A stretch of DNA of 64,000 nucleotides from JAWLDA01 sp041686855 (GCA_041686855.1 JAWLDA010000013.1:57863-121862); one strand, 5' to 3'. Counted from the first letter of the stretch, positions 50,786-59,987 are shown. Numbers and translations are program-made. Notes: generated from the sequence alone by a model not told the origin.

Positions 50786-51715
50786 TCAAAAGTCAGCGCC
50801 CACGCTCTCAAGGCCCTGGCGGGCGATGCGTTCGAGCTCAGACGTGTGCTCAGAGGTTGGATCGATTAAAGGAGCCCGTACGCTCCCCACGGAGCCGTGC
50901 CGCAACGTGACGCCGGCTTTGACCAGGGAGACAGCGTACCCTTTCGCCTGATCGCGCAGGCGTGCGAAGGGGAGGTAAAACGCCTCCATGAGCTCGGCGA
51001 CACGTTGGTGGTCGCCGGCAATGAGTGCGGTATAAAAGGCTCGGGAGACTTCGGGCACAAAGTTGAAGACGGCGGAGGAGTAGTCGCGTACCCCGGTGCC
51101 GACAAACGCAGGCGCCGAAAGCTCGGCCGTCGGCATGCCGTTGATCAGGAAGAGGCGGTCGCCGGTGGATAGGCGGATACGGAAGAGGCGTTCGACGTCA
51201 CCGTGTCCATCTTTAAATCCGACGATGTTGGGAACGTCGGCGAGTCGGCCGACCGTCTGGGGATGAAAGACTGCGTTGTCGCGCTGGTAAAGAATGACAC
51301 CGATATTAACAGCGTCGGCAACGGAGCGATAGTGCGCCTCGAGCCCGCTCTGTTCGGCCTGCAGGAGGTACGGAGGCATCACCATGATTCCGTCGGCTCC
51401 AGCCTCCTCCGCTGTCCGAGCAAAGACTCGAGCAAGGGCTACACCGTAGCCTGCACCGGCAATGATGGGAACCGTGCCAGCCGCTTCGTCGACCGCGCAC
51501 TCGACCAGCGAGCGGTACTCATCGAGATTTAATGAGAAGAACTCTCCCGTACCGCCGCATACAAAGAGGGCTCCAGGCTGGTGTGACAGCATGTAACGTA
51601 TGTGTTCTCGATAACGGACGAGATCGGGGCCGCCGTCCGGCGTAAACGGTGTGACAGGGAACGAGAGGAGTCCTTGGACGGACTCCTTTAATTCGATGGG
51701 GGAGATTGCCAACAA
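50786..51715 (-). CDS. kdgD: 5-dehydro-4-deoxyglucarate dehydratase
   Basis: A 309-residue DapA-superfamily enzyme that converts 5-dehydro-4-deoxyglucarate into 2-oxoglutarate semialdehyde, releasing CO2 and water, in glucarate/galactarate breakdown. GLLSFPVTPFTPDG, LFVCGGTGEFFSLNLDEY, YQRDNAVFHP, VGFKDGHGDVERLF with the Schiff-base lysine, and LINGMPTAELSAPAF match this enzyme closely and differ from true DapA. TTG start with GAGGTGA upstream. It is first in the minus-strand run with isomerases and MFS carrier. The next pathway step, a semialdehyde dehydrogenase, is not in the window. Confidence 0.93.
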   Translation of the reverse strand: MLAISPIELKESVQGLLSFPVTPFTPDGGPDLVRYREHIRYMLSHQPGALFVCGGTGEFFSLNLDEYRSLVECAVDEAAGTVPIIAGAGYGVALARVFARTAEEAGADGIMVMPPYLLQAEQSGLEAHYRSVADAVNIGVILYQRDNAVFHPQTVGRLADVPNIVGFKDGHGDVERLFRIRLSTGDRLFLINGMPTAELSAPAFVGTGVRDYSSAVFNFVPEVSRAFYTALIAGDHQRVAELMEAFYLPFARLRDQAKGYAVSLVKAGVTLRHGSVGSVRAPLIDPTSEHTSELERIARQGLESVGADF

Positions 51716-51913
51716 TCGTCACCTCGGTTAGGGGAAGGTGTGATGGGTGTTGTCGCCGTTCTTCCTCGGACGTGTTGAACATCCCTTCCCCTTCCTCGGA
51801 TAATGCCCGCGTGTCGTGCTCCTACGTGTGACGGCGGATTAATGAAAAATGATTCGTCAAATTTGGGAAATGTACGGCAATTTAGGAAGGAAAATGCACC
51901 GGATATGATTGAA

Positions 51914-51919
51914 TATAAT
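51914..51919 (+). promoter_or_regulatory. Possible -10 box upstream of the cupin gene
   Basis: TATAAT lies 22 bases before the GTG start of the cupin gene, in an AT-rich stretch. It is too close to a good -35 candidate to be sure, and a TATGAT occurs 10 bases farther up. Confidence 0.3.
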
Positions 51920-51941
51920 ATGCAATCAGGGAGGGGTGCTC

Positions 51942-52349
51942 GTGCAGTCTTTATCAAAAGTAAACATTCCGGAATTGCTTGGATCGGCCCGACCCCGTAT
52001 GAATTTCAATCTCTTTTGGGTTGACGGAGCGTACACGCTGAGAGTGGCCAAAGTGGAGGGGGCTTTTCCATGGCATTTCCATCCTGAATCGGATGAAGGT
52101 TGGATCGTCTTTCAAGGGGGAATGTCGATTCGCACGGAAGACGACGCGCTCGAACTGGGGCCGCTTGAGGCTACGCTCATTCCCAAGGGCTTGCGTCATA
52201 GCCCATTGGCTCTTCAAGACGGGTCAATTGTGGGAATCATCAATAGTCGGACGTTTGAGACGGTCTATACAGATGGCGAGATGACTGACGAAAAGGCGCG
52301 ATTTCGCGTGGTCACGCTTGGGGAGGACGAGGCGCTTGGGACCGCTTAG
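51942..52349 (+). CDS. Small cupin-domain protein
   Basis: A 135-residue single-domain cupin. PWHFHPESDEGWIVFQGGMSI contains the metal motif G(x)5HxH(x)3,4E(x)6G in near-canonical form, and LIPKGLRHSPLA supplies the last histidine. Cupins of this size are often sugar isomerases, dioxygenases or binding proteins. GTG 51942 follows GGGAGGGG by 6 bases; an ATG at 51909 lacks such a site. Its end overlaps the start of the CoA-transferase gene by 14 bases. Confidence 0.86.
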   Translation: MQSLSKVNIPELLGSARPRMNFNLFWVDGAYTLRVAKVEGAFPWHFHPESDEGWIVFQGGMSIRTEDDALELGPLEATLIPKGLRHSPLALQDGSIVGIINSRTFETVYTDGEMTDEKARFRVVTLGEDEALGTA

Positions 52350-53541
52350 CGGCATCCGCGTGATCGACATCACGCAATTCCTAGCCGGTCCGTTAGCTGG
52401 ACAACTGCTTGGGGACATGGGCGCTGACGTCGTCAAAGTGGAACGCCCTGGCACGGGCGACGCGGCGCGCCACGGTTCAGCATCCCCGTACTCAGTCAAC
52501 GGTGAGCGCATAGCGTTCTTGGCTCTCAATCGGAATAAGCGTAGCATTGCTCTCGATCTTAAGTCGCCGAGCGGCAAGGAGGTCGCGCAGCGGTTGATCG
52601 ATGGAGCCGACGTGCTCATTGAGAATTTTAGGCCCGGGGTGATGGATCGTCTGGAGTTGGGTTTTGACGCGCTGAGCGAGCGCAACCCGAAGTTGGTGTA
52701 TTGCAGCATCACAGGTTACGGCTCAAAGGGGCCCAAAGTGAACGATCCCGGTCAAGACCTGTTGGTACAAGGGTTCACGGGATTCTCCAAACAGAATGGC
52801 CGCGGGGGAGATCCTCCAATTCCTACCGGTCCACCCATCATTGATGCTGCCACGGGTCAATCGGCCGCGCTCGCTATCGTGTCTGCTCTCTTTCAACGTC
52901 ACCGTACCGGACGGGGACAGAGGATCGAGGTATCGTTGATGTCGGTGGCCTTGGCGCTGCAGGTACAGGAAGTGACGACGTACCTCAACTGTGGCGTTGA
53001 AGCGCCACGTAGTGAAGCGGGCATCGCCCACCCCTACTTTATCCCGCCGTACGGCGTTTATAAGACCTCTGACGGCTACCTCTCCTTGGCGCACAACTCC
53101 ATTTCTAAGTTGGGTCGATTGCTCGACGTGCCACAGTTGATCGCGTACGGCAATGTGACAGGAAGTCCACAGGATACGGTTCAGACTCTGTACTCCGATA
53201 GGGATACAATCTTTCGTTGCATCGCCGACAAGATTCGAACGCGCACGACATCGGAGTGGATGGGTCTTCTGGCGGAGCATGGGATGTGGGCCGCCCCGGT
53301 AAACGGGTATTCCGAGTTCTTTGAGGACGATCACGTACGGCAATCCAACGTTACAATCGATGTTCCGCATCCGGTGGCGGGCCCACTCAAGCTGTTGCAA
53401 CCTCCCTTTGCGTTCAGCGAAGCAGACAGCCTCCCACGGCGTTCTCCGCCCGTGTTAGGCGAGCATACTGAGGAGATTCTGCGCGAACTGGGATACCGCG
53501 ACGATGAGATCGGCCGACTTCGACTTGACGAAGCGATCTGA
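52336..53541 (+). CDS. CaiB/BaiF-family (class III) CoA-transferase
   Basis: A 401-residue class III CoA-transferase. GIRVIDITQFLAGPLAGQLLGDMGADVVKVERP, NKRSIALDLKSPSG, ENFRPGVMDRLELG, and PIIDAATGQSAALAIVSAL with the likely catalytic aspartate are all present. These enzymes move CoA between carboxylic acids. The TTG at 52336 has GGGAGG 9 bases upstream, located inside the cupin gene; a TTG at 52318 lacks a site. MaoC-type hydratases 5 kb downstream could use the CoA thioesters, but they lie on the other strand. Confidence 0.92.
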   Translation: MGPLSGIRVIDITQFLAGPLAGQLLGDMGADVVKVERPGTGDAARHGSASPYSVNGERIAFLALNRNKRSIALDLKSPSGKEVAQRLIDGADVLIENFRPGVMDRLELGFDALSERNPKLVYCSITGYGSKGPKVNDPGQDLLVQGFTGFSKQNGRGGDPPIPTGPPIIDAATGQSAALAIVSALFQRHRTGRGQRIEVSLMSVALALQVQEVTTYLNCGVEAPRSEAGIAHPYFIPPYGVYKTSDGYLSLAHNSISKLGRLLDVPQLIAYGNVTGSPQDTVQTLYSDRDTIFRCIADKIRTRTTSEWMGLLAEHGMWAAPVNGYSEFFEDDHVRQSNVTIDVPHPVAGPLKLLQPPFAFSEADSLPRRSPPVLGEHTEEILRELGYRDDEIGRLRLDEAI

Positions 53542-53567
53542 CACCCGCCCTGAAAAGAGGACGCGCA

Positions 53568-54944
53568 ATGAAAGCGGCACGACCCAACATTTTGATGATC
53601 ACTTGCCACGACCTGGGGCGCTTCTTGGGATGCTACGGGTGGAAGACAGTGCATTCGCCGCACCTCGACGCGTTGGCCGGGGACGGGTTGCGCTTCTCGC
53701 ACGCGTTTTGCGCAGCGCCACAGTGCAGCCCCTCTCGAGCGGCGCTCTTTACAGGCCGATTCCCGCATGCCAACGGCGTGATGGGCTTGACGCACGCAGA
53801 CTTCGGATGGGATCTGCACTCGTCCGAGCGCCATCTGGGTCAAATCCTCAAGGACGCTGGTTACAACACCGCCCTTGTGGGTGTCCACCACGAAGTTCGG
53901 GGGCGCGACCCCAACGTCCTGGAAACACGACTGGGCATGCGGATCGAGCGAACCAAAGGGACCGCCGCGGAGATTACCGATGCGGCGGCAGACACCTTGG
54001 CACGACTGAGCCGGGCTGGCGGGCCCTTTTACCTCCAGGTCGGTTACACAGAGCCGCACCGTCTTCGCAGTGAGCGAGACGCGCCCAACACCATGGGCTT
54101 TCGGGGCGATCACATCGAGGCCGACGGCTCTTGCGGAGTGAGCGTGCCGCCCTACTTAGCCGACACCCCACTGGCACGGGAGGAGATCGCTGAACTGCAA
54201 GGCGCGGTGCGCTACCTCGATGGGGAAGTAGGGCGCCTACTCAACGTGCTTAAGCGGGAAGGGGCAGAGGGGAATACGCTTGTCATCTTTACAACGGATC
54301 ACGGTCTCGCCCTTCCGCGAGCCAAGTGCTCGCTCTACGACCCAGGGTTGGAGACGGCGCTCGTCGTCCGGTACCCAAGTCGCGGTTGGACCGGAGGGCG
54401 GACGATCGACCACCTTGTATCCAATGTCGACATCGTACCGACGATTCTGGATCTCCTTGGAGATGACGGAGAGTCAGGGATCCAGGGTCAGAGTCTCCTC
54501 AGCCTCGTTGAGGGTGGTTCACAAAACCCCAGAACGTGTATTTACGGCGAGCTTACCTACCACAAGTACTACGATCCTAAGCGCTGCATTCGCACTCATC
54601 GCTACAAACTCATCGTCAATTTCACCGTGGCTCCCTCCTTTATGGATACATCGCAATCGTGGCGTCCGAGAACCGAAACGCGCGTCCCCAAAGAACCCGC
54701 CATCTCGCCGTCGCCCCTGGTCGAGTTGTATGAAATCGAGAGGGACCCGAACGAGTGGCGTAACATGGCGGACGATCCAGACTGCGTTGAGACACGGACG
54801 AACTTGTTGCAAGAGCTCTATTCGTGGATGCGGGAAACGCACGACCCGCTCCTTCGAGGCGCTATTTCGCCGCCGAGGCATCGTGACGCTATGCGTCTAT
54901 TGAGTGGAGCCGTCGAACAAAACGAAGCACAAGGTGGGAGATGA
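53568..54944 (+). CDS. Sulfatase (cysteine-type, no signal peptide)
   Basis: A 458-residue sulfatase of the alkaline phosphatase superfamily. Cys53 in PQCSPSRAALFTGRFPH is the residue matured to formylglycine. PNILMITCHDLGRFLGCYG, VIFTTDHGLALPRAKCSLYDPG and LVSNVDIVPTILDLLG complete the metal and sulfate sites, in the style of heparan N-sulfatase-like enzymes. There is no signal peptide, so it must work in the cytoplasm on imported sulfated sugars. It is followed after 3 bp by a GH127 glycosidase. No sulfatase-maturase (anSME or FGE) gene is in the window. Confidence 0.92.
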   Translation: MKAARPNILMITCHDLGRFLGCYGWKTVHSPHLDALAGDGLRFSHAFCAAPQCSPSRAALFTGRFPHANGVMGLTHADFGWDLHSSERHLGQILKDAGYNTALVGVHHEVRGRDPNVLETRLGMRIERTKGTAAEITDAAADTLARLSRAGGPFYLQVGYTEPHRLRSERDAPNTMGFRGDHIEADGSCGVSVPPYLADTPLAREEIAELQGAVRYLDGEVGRLLNVLKREGAEGNTLVIFTTDHGLALPRAKCSLYDPGLETALVVRYPSRGWTGGRTIDHLVSNVDIVPTILDLLGDDGESGIQGQSLLSLVEGGSQNPRTCIYGELTYHKYYDPKRCIRTHRYKLIVNFTVAPSFMDTSQSWRPRTETRVPKEPAISPSPLVELYEIERDPNEWRNMADDPDCVETRTNLLQELYSWMRETHDPLLRGAISPPRHRDAMRLLSGAVEQNEAQGGR

Positions 54945-54947
54945 AGC

Positions 54948-56822
54948 ATGTCAACCCAGCCGTTGATCGGTAACTGGCCGATCGATTCACACGCATTGAG
55001 GCCGGTGGGTGTCCGCTATGTGACGCTTGAGGGATTCCTGGGGGAGCGGGTGGCCGCCAATCCAGCGAGTTTGTTGGCGGGCCTAAATAGCCCAATCGTC
55101 CATGCCTTTGAGCAGTTGGCCGCCGGAACGATTCCCGACGATCGGCGAGGATCCCGCCTTTCGGATCTTTACAAGTGGATCGAAGGCTGCGCCGCTACGC
55201 TCCTGGATCCGGCCCATGAGCACCATGAGGAACTCGGGGTCGCTCTTTGCCGTATTGCCGATTTGGTCGAGCGGGCCAATGAGTCGATGTTCCGTTTGGA
55301 GCTCAAAGAAGTGCATAACCTCTACATTGCCGGCCACTTTTTCCAGGCGGCGGTCATGCACGCTCGCGCCACAGGTTCGCAACGTCTGGTGGAACAGGCG
55401 GGTGCATGGGCCCGCCGGCTTCAAATCGCATTTGATCAAGGGAATCCCGCCTTTGAAGAGATGCATGAACAGGCGCACCCTTGTGTAGAGTTGGGCCTGA
55501 TCCTGTTGGCTCGCGTGTGCGGAAAGCCGGAGCTGCGCGACTTCGCGCGCCGTCTCGTCGAGCGCTTTGATGTGGCTGAGGGCGTCGCCGATCTCGCCTG
55601 CGGGCGTCACCGACGTCACGCCGTCTGCGTCGAATATCTACTTTCGGCGGTTGCCGAATTGCAGCTTGAAGAGAGAGAGGCGGCGACGCTTCAGCGGTTG
55701 ATTCACCTCTGGGAAGAACTGGTGCAGACACGCCTCTACGTCGCCGGCGGGATCGGCTACGATGAGATTATCCCGGCAGCCCCCTTTGATTTGCCACACA
55801 TCCTCGAAGGGAACCCTAGAAAAGATGTTGCCGAGACCTGTGCGTCGATCGGCCTGGCGATGCTCACGTGGAGGATCCACGCGCTCGTTGGAGAGAGCCG
55901 TTTTTACGACGTCATTGAGCGAACCCTTTACAACCATCTCCTTGGCGGCCTCTCCTTAGATCACCAGGCGGTGTACTACTACAATCCCTTGCAACTTACG
56001 GGTGATTTTCCGCATAAAAGCGATCTGGGACAGCCGCTCGCCAGCCGCACGCGCTTGCCTGTCGTGCATCGCACCTCTTGTTGCATCACCAACGCGTGGC
56101 GTTTCATACCTACCCTTTCGGAGTACGTCTATTCGGCGGACGATGAGGGGCTTTACATCAATTTGTTCACCTCTGGACGTCTCTCGTATATCACAAAGGA
56201 CGGCGTACAGACGCGTATCACCGTCGACACGGAGTATCCCCACGACGGTCGTGTCAGCCTAACGGTTCAATGCGACCGAGACGCATCATTCGTGTTGAGA
56301 GTGCGTATCCCGGACTGGTGCGACGCCGCCGCGCTCACCCTCCCCGACGGTGCGGTTCACCGGCCCCAGGCGGGCCGTTATTTTGAAATATCGAGGACGT
56401 GGTCGACCGGCGACGAGGTGACCCTGGACTTACCAATGTCCGTCAAAGTGTTGGCGGGTGACCCCCGTATTCAGGCGACCGCGGGATGTGGAGTCGTCAC
56501 GCGCGGACCACTCATCTACTGTTTAGAGGCAGAAGACGTCGATGAGCCGTTGCCCCATTTTCAGCTCGCATGTGGCACCGGCGTGTCTACAGCCGCACGG
56601 TCACTTTGGTGTGGCGATTTGTTGGGTGGAGTGAACGTCGTCGAGGTGCCGGTACACATCAGAGAGTCTCCATTCCAACGCGGCACCGCGCCTTACTACG
56701 TGCCCTCATCGCAGTGCCGCACGGCGCGAGTTCGGATGATCCCGTACTACGCTCGCGGCAATCGGAGACAACCGACGGGGTGGGTCACGTGGATTCCATT
56801 CGCGAAGGGAGGTGGCGAATGA
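54948..56822 (+). CDS. GH127-family glycosidase (beta-L-arabinofuranosidase-like)
   Basis: A 624-residue DUF1680/GH127 protein with an (alpha/alpha)6 catalytic barrel. DVAETCASIGLAML holds the zinc-binding Glu and Cys, and HRTSCCITNAWRF the Cys-Cys pair, of which one is the nucleophile in the characterised beta-L-arabinofuranosidase. LYVAGGIGYDEIIP and RTLYNHLLGGLSLD are further family parts. The C-terminal region is beta-rich. No signal peptide. It is coupled to the sulfatase gene, suggesting stepwise removal of sulfate and an arabinose-like sugar inside the cell. Confidence 0.9.
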   Translation: MSTQPLIGNWPIDSHALRPVGVRYVTLEGFLGERVAANPASLLAGLNSPIVHAFEQLAAGTIPDDRRGSRLSDLYKWIEGCAATLLDPAHEHHEELGVALCRIADLVERANESMFRLELKEVHNLYIAGHFFQAAVMHARATGSQRLVEQAGAWARRLQIAFDQGNPAFEEMHEQAHPCVELGLILLARVCGKPELRDFARRLVERFDVAEGVADLACGRHRRHAVCVEYLLSAVAELQLEEREAATLQRLIHLWEELVQTRLYVAGGIGYDEIIPAAPFDLPHILEGNPRKDVAETCASIGLAMLTWRIHALVGESRFYDVIERTLYNHLLGGLSLDHQAVYYYNPLQLTGDFPHKSDLGQPLASRTRLPVVHRTSCCITNAWRFIPTLSEYVYSADDEGLYINLFTSGRLSYITKDGVQTRITVDTEYPHDGRVSLTVQCDRDASFVLRVRIPDWCDAAALTLPDGAVHRPQAGRYFEISRTWSTGDEVTLDLPMSVKVLAGDPRIQATAGCGVVTRGPLIYCLEAEDVDEPLPHFQLACGTGVSTAARSLWCGDLLGGVNVVEVPVHIRESPFQRGTAPYYVPSSQCRTARVRMIPYYARGNRRQPTGWVTWIPFAKGGGE

Positions 56823-56903
56823 GACGGGCTTTAGGGACGTGAAGAGAGAATGGCGCTGGCGGATCATCTTAACACTTTAAGCCAAGAAGGAGAGAGCGGT
56901 CAC

Positions 56904-58190
56904 ATGAAAGCGTTGCGCATGGTGACGGTTACAACGATACTTCTGGTGGGGCTCTTGGCTGTCGTTTCATCTGCTGCGAATCCTGTGACAGTAACCTTTC
57001 CGGTTCGGTCTGGAGAAGGACCGCACTGGGAAGAGATTGCCCGAATCTTCAATGCACAGTCAGAAGACGTGAAAGTGGAGACCGAGATGCTCTCGGGTAA
57101 TTGGTTTGACTACGTGGAGAAGGTTCAAGTGATGGTATCATCCGGCGTAAGCCCAGACATCGTTACCACGGCGCTCCCGTCAATGCCGCCCCTTCGTATG
57201 AATGGGATGTTGGCCGATCTTATGCCATACCTCCAGCGCAGTGGGATCAATACGGCCGATTACTATCCCGGCGTGCTCGAGTTCTTTATGACCGACGGCA
57301 AGCTTGATCTAATGCCTGTAGGTATGAATACGACGGTGTCGGTCATCAATGAAGAGTGGTTTGGTAACTACGGAGTGGCGTTGCCGTCACGCGACTGGGA
57401 AGCAACGTGGACATGGGAGGATATGGCCGCGTATGCTCGGTTGCTTACACAAGCCGAGGGGGCACGATTTCGATCAGCCGCGTACACTTTCTACAATAGC
57501 CCCACGACTTGGATGCCATTCGTTTGGGGGAATGGGGGCCGCTGGCTCAAGGACGTCGACGGCATTCCACAGTTTGCTCTAAAAGAACAGCCGGCCGCCG
57601 AAGCCTTTGAATTTCTACGAGATGTCATCGATGTGCAGGAGACGCGCCTCGCAGATGTGACGGAGGGAAGTGCGAACTTTCAACTGGGCAATGTTGCAGT
57701 ACACATGACTGGAAGTTGGTGGATCAAGTCCGATCGTGAACTTCCTCCAAATGTCGGTCTGTACCCGCTTCCCGTTGGGAAGACGGGGCCGGCCACAGGG
57801 ATTGCAACGAATCCGATCGGCATTCTGACGACCTCTGATCATCCCGAGGCGGCGTGGAAATTCATCGAGTGGCTGCATACGCGCGAAGGGTCGGAGTACT
57901 TCGTAGAAGCCGGCGCTTTCGGCATTCCTGTGTATCGGCCTACTGCAGACGAGCATGCGGGCAGTCATTTTGCTTTCCGACCGAGTGCCGATGCACAAAC
58001 GGTGATCAGCTCCATGAACTACTTGCGCTCCGAGGGTGTTGGACCCGGCTTCAACGAAATGTTCAACATCTTCCGCTCGGGCTTCACCGAAAGCGTGCTG
58101 CAGCGCAACATTTCCGTTGCCGAGTTTCTGGAGCAGGCGGAGCATCAGACTAACATTGTCTTGAGAGAAGCGTATACGCAGGCTCAGTAA
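56904..58190 (+). CDS. Extracellular solute-binding protein, family 1
   Basis: A 428-residue binding protein with a signal segment ending VVSSAANPV and no lipobox. WEEIARIFNAQSEDVKVETE, VMVSSGVSPDIVTTALPSM, TWTWEDMAAYARLL and HPEAAWKFIEWLHTREGSEYF are typical. The frame opens 18 codons earlier, but ATG 56904 with GGAGAG upstream is preferred. It follows the sulfatase-GH127 pair by 81 bp and could deliver their substrate. A strong terminator follows. Confidence 0.9.
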   Translation: MKALRMVTVTTILLVGLLAVVSSAANPVTVTFPVRSGEGPHWEEIARIFNAQSEDVKVETEMLSGNWFDYVEKVQVMVSSGVSPDIVTTALPSMPPLRMNGMLADLMPYLQRSGINTADYYPGVLEFFMTDGKLDLMPVGMNTTVSVINEEWFGNYGVALPSRDWEATWTWEDMAAYARLLTQAEGARFRSAAYTFYNSPTTWMPFVWGNGGRWLKDVDGIPQFALKEQPAAEAFEFLRDVIDVQETRLADVTEGSANFQLGNVAVHMTGSWWIKSDRELPPNVGLYPLPVGKTGPATGIATNPIGILTTSDHPEAAWKFIEWLHTREGSEYFVEAGAFGIPVYRPTADEHAGSHFAFRPSADAQTVISSMNYLRSEGVGPGFNEMFNIFRSGFTESVLQRNISVAEFLEQAEHQTNIVLREAYTQAQ

Positions 58191-58217
58191 GACGTCTAAA
58201 ACTAAAATTTCAAGTCA

Positions 58218-58265
58218 AACCATCAGTGCCCGGCCCCTATGTTGGGAGACCGGGCGCTGATGGTT
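58218..58265. terminator. Long stem-loop between convergent genes
   Basis: AACCATCAGTGCCCGG (58218-58233) pairs with CCGGGCGCTGATGGTT (58250-58265), 16 bp with one T-G wobble and a 16-base loop. It separates the binding-protein gene (plus) from the end of a MaoC gene (minus), which begins one base later. Short T-rich flanks occur on both sides. Confidence 0.8.
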
Positions 58266-58266
58266 G

Positions 58267-58704
58267 TTACCAGGTCTGAAGGGTGCGTACAAACGCACAC
58301 ACAACTTGACCCCGCTGGTTGGAGACCGTCACTGACCACGTTTCGTGCGCGTTTTTACCCGGGTCCAACCGTGTCAACTCAGCGGCTGCAGTGATCGTGT
58401 CCCCGGCGAAGGTGGGATTGGGAAAGCGAATGCGGTCAAAGGCACCATCGACGACATTGGCGCGCTGGTCCACCTGCCATAAGAGTCCTAATGCCAGGGA
58501 GAGAATGAGATCGCCGTGGGCAATCGGTTTGCCGTACGGGGAGTTCTTCATACGTTCCACATCGAGGTGCGCGCCGTGAAAGTCACCGCTGATGCCGGCA
58601 AAGTTTACGATATCCGCCTCAGTGACCGTACGACCGTGTGAGCGTATGACGTCTCCGACGCTGCACGAGGCGTGGTCCTTGGGGGTGGGAGCACCCTTTC
58701 CCAT
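58267..58704 (-). CDS. MaoC-type hot-dog hydratase (second of a pair)
   Basis: A 145-residue single hot-dog domain. TEADIVNFAGISGDFHGAHLDVERM is the hydratase motif with catalytic Asp and His (the usual N-x-x-H is H-G-A-H), followed by PIAHGDLILSLALGL and FPNPTFAGDTITAAAELT. MaoC proteins add water to enoyl-CoA thioesters. The ATG overlaps the preceding MaoC stop by one base. The two probably form a heteromer. It ends the minus-strand run of binding protein, enolase-like enzyme, GntR and two MaoC proteins. Confidence 0.88.
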   Translation of the reverse strand: MGKGAPTPKDHASCSVGDVIRSHGRTVTEADIVNFAGISGDFHGAHLDVERMKNSPYGKPIAHGDLILSLALGLLWQVDQRANVVDGAFDRIRFPNPTFAGDTITAAAELTRLDPGKNAHETWSVTVSNQRGQVVCAFVRTLQTW

Positions 58705-59156
58705 TACGAGACGACCTCCCGCTCGATAAGCATCTTGTGGTCACAGGTGAGAGCGATGTCGCTGCGCTGGGTGATGGCCTCATAGCGCATGATGACGACT
58801 CCGTATTGGGGGCGCTTTGGATAGGGCTCCTTGAGCGTCACTTGACCATGCACTCGAATCGTATCCCCCGCAAAGAGTGGGTGGGGGAACGTGACGTTGT
58901 CGACACCGTAGGTGAGGTTGCGGGGATTCATTTTCACCTGCCACGCAATTCCCATCGTCATACTGAGCACGAGAGCTCTCTGGGCGATGGATGCGCCGAA
59001 CGGTGTGTGGCATGCGGCGTACTCCCGATTGACATGAAGCGGGCGAAACTCCCCGGTTACGCGGGCAAATTGGGCAATGTCCGACTCAAACACGGTTCGC
59101 CCTTGGCTCGTCCAGCTCTCGCCAATTCGATAACTCTCCCAGAAGCGATCGGCCAT
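58704..59156 (-). CDS. MaoC-type hot-dog hydratase (first of a pair)
   Basis: A 150-residue hot-dog protein paralogous to the next gene. FESDIAQFARVTGEFRPLHVNREYA has the His of the motif, but the usual aspartate position is Glu (GEFRPLH versus GDxNPLH), so activity could be altered. TVTFPHPLFAGDTIRVHGQV-like VDNVTFPHPLFAGDTIRV follows. ATG start at 59156 with GAGGAGGTAGCG upstream. It lies 19 bp after the GntR gene. Pairs of unequal MaoC proteins often form one active hydratase. Confidence 0.87.
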   Translation of the reverse strand: MADRFWESYRIGESWTSQGRTVFESDIAQFARVTGEFRPLHVNREYAACHTPFGASIAQRALVLSMTMGIAWQVKMNPRNLTYGVDNVTFPHPLFAGDTIRVHGQVTLKEPYPKRPQYGVVIMRYEAITQRSDIALTCDHKMLIEREVVS

Positions 59157-59175
59157 TCGCTACCTCCTCGCCGGT

Positions 59176-59853
59176 CTAATTCTCTGTCTCATCATGTACC
59201 ATGCGCTCGAGACGGCCAAGGGCACGCTCGCGGTGCGAGCGCAAGGCCTCGACGGCTCGGTCGGGCTCGCTCATGGCCATGGCCGCCAGGATCGCGTTAT
59301 GATCTTGAATGCGTTGTTGCCGCGCCTTTGAATCTGCGCTCCGGTGTACTAAGAGGCGGTAAAAGGCCCCCTGATCCCAAAGGGTGCGCACCGTTGTGTA
59401 GAGTTGGGCGACCTCAGCGGCTTGCCATATCTGCGCGTGAAATTGAAGGTCGGCTTCGTCGGCGGGCTTCCCGGATGTCAACGCCTCCGCGAAGGTCGCC
59501 TGCGCCTTCTCCATGGATTCGATGGTTTCTCGGGAGAGGGGCCACGATTCGCGCAGTGCGACCTCTTCGAGCGCCGAGAGCATGAGGAAGCGGACCTTCA
59601 GCTCCTTGGGGGTGGGCTTGGTGACGAGTACGCTTTTGTGGGGGCGCAGTTGGACGAATCCTTCACTCGCGAGACGGCGAAGGGCATGGATGACAGGGAG
59701 GCGGCTGACGCCCAGGTCTTTGGCTGTTTGGTTGACGGAGATTCGGTCGCCCGGTTTCAGGCGACCGGAGGTGATCGCTTCCCGCAGGGATTCGTATGAA
59801 GCCTCCTCGAGGGTCTTGGGTTTGGGAAGGCCTTTCAAGACACCTTCACTCAT
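59176..59853 (-). CDS. GntR-family transcriptional regulator, FadR/FCD type
   Basis: A 225-residue regulator. The N-terminal winged helix runs from SYESLREAITSGRLKPGDRIS through SVNQTAKDLGVSRLPVIHALRRLASEGFV, and the C-terminal all-helical FCD domain senses a carboxylic acid. The FCD metal pattern is suggested by the histidines in LQFHAQIW and QDHNAIL and by SHRERAL. ATG 59853 is chosen because the upstream extension is unlike the family; AAAGGA lies 10 bases before it. It is the only classical regulator recognised in the window and probably controls the adjoining run. Confidence 0.9.
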   Translation of the reverse strand: MSEGVLKGLPKPKTLEEASYESLREAITSGRLKPGDRISVNQTAKDLGVSRLPVIHALRRLASEGFVQLRPHKSVLVTKPTPKELKVRFLMLSALEEVALRESWPLSRETIESMEKAQATFAEALTSGKPADEADLQFHAQIWQAAEVAQLYTTVRTLWDQGAFYRLLVHRSADSKARQQRIQDHNAILAAMAMSEPDRAVEALRSHRERALGRLERMVHDETEN

Positions 59854-59880
59854 GGCGGCGCGTCCTTTTCGAAAGGAAAT

Positions 59881-59919
59881 ATTATATCCAATCAAGCAAC
59901 TTAATCGTACCAACGGTGC
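59881..59919 (-). promoter_or_regulatory. Promoter -10 and possible operator upstream of the GntR gene
   Basis: On the minus strand a perfect TATAAT lies at 59886-59881, 27 bases before the GntR start. About 20 bases upstream is GCACC-GTT-GGTAC (59919-59907), a near-palindrome similar in plan to FadR/FCD sites (GT-N-AC type). It would let GntR control its own gene. No good -35 box was found. Confidence 0.35.
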
Positions 59920-59987
59920 AACCGCCTGTCAACTTGTGGAATTCAAAGCGGTTGCCCGTAAGCCATTACATTGATGTGCTCGATGAA

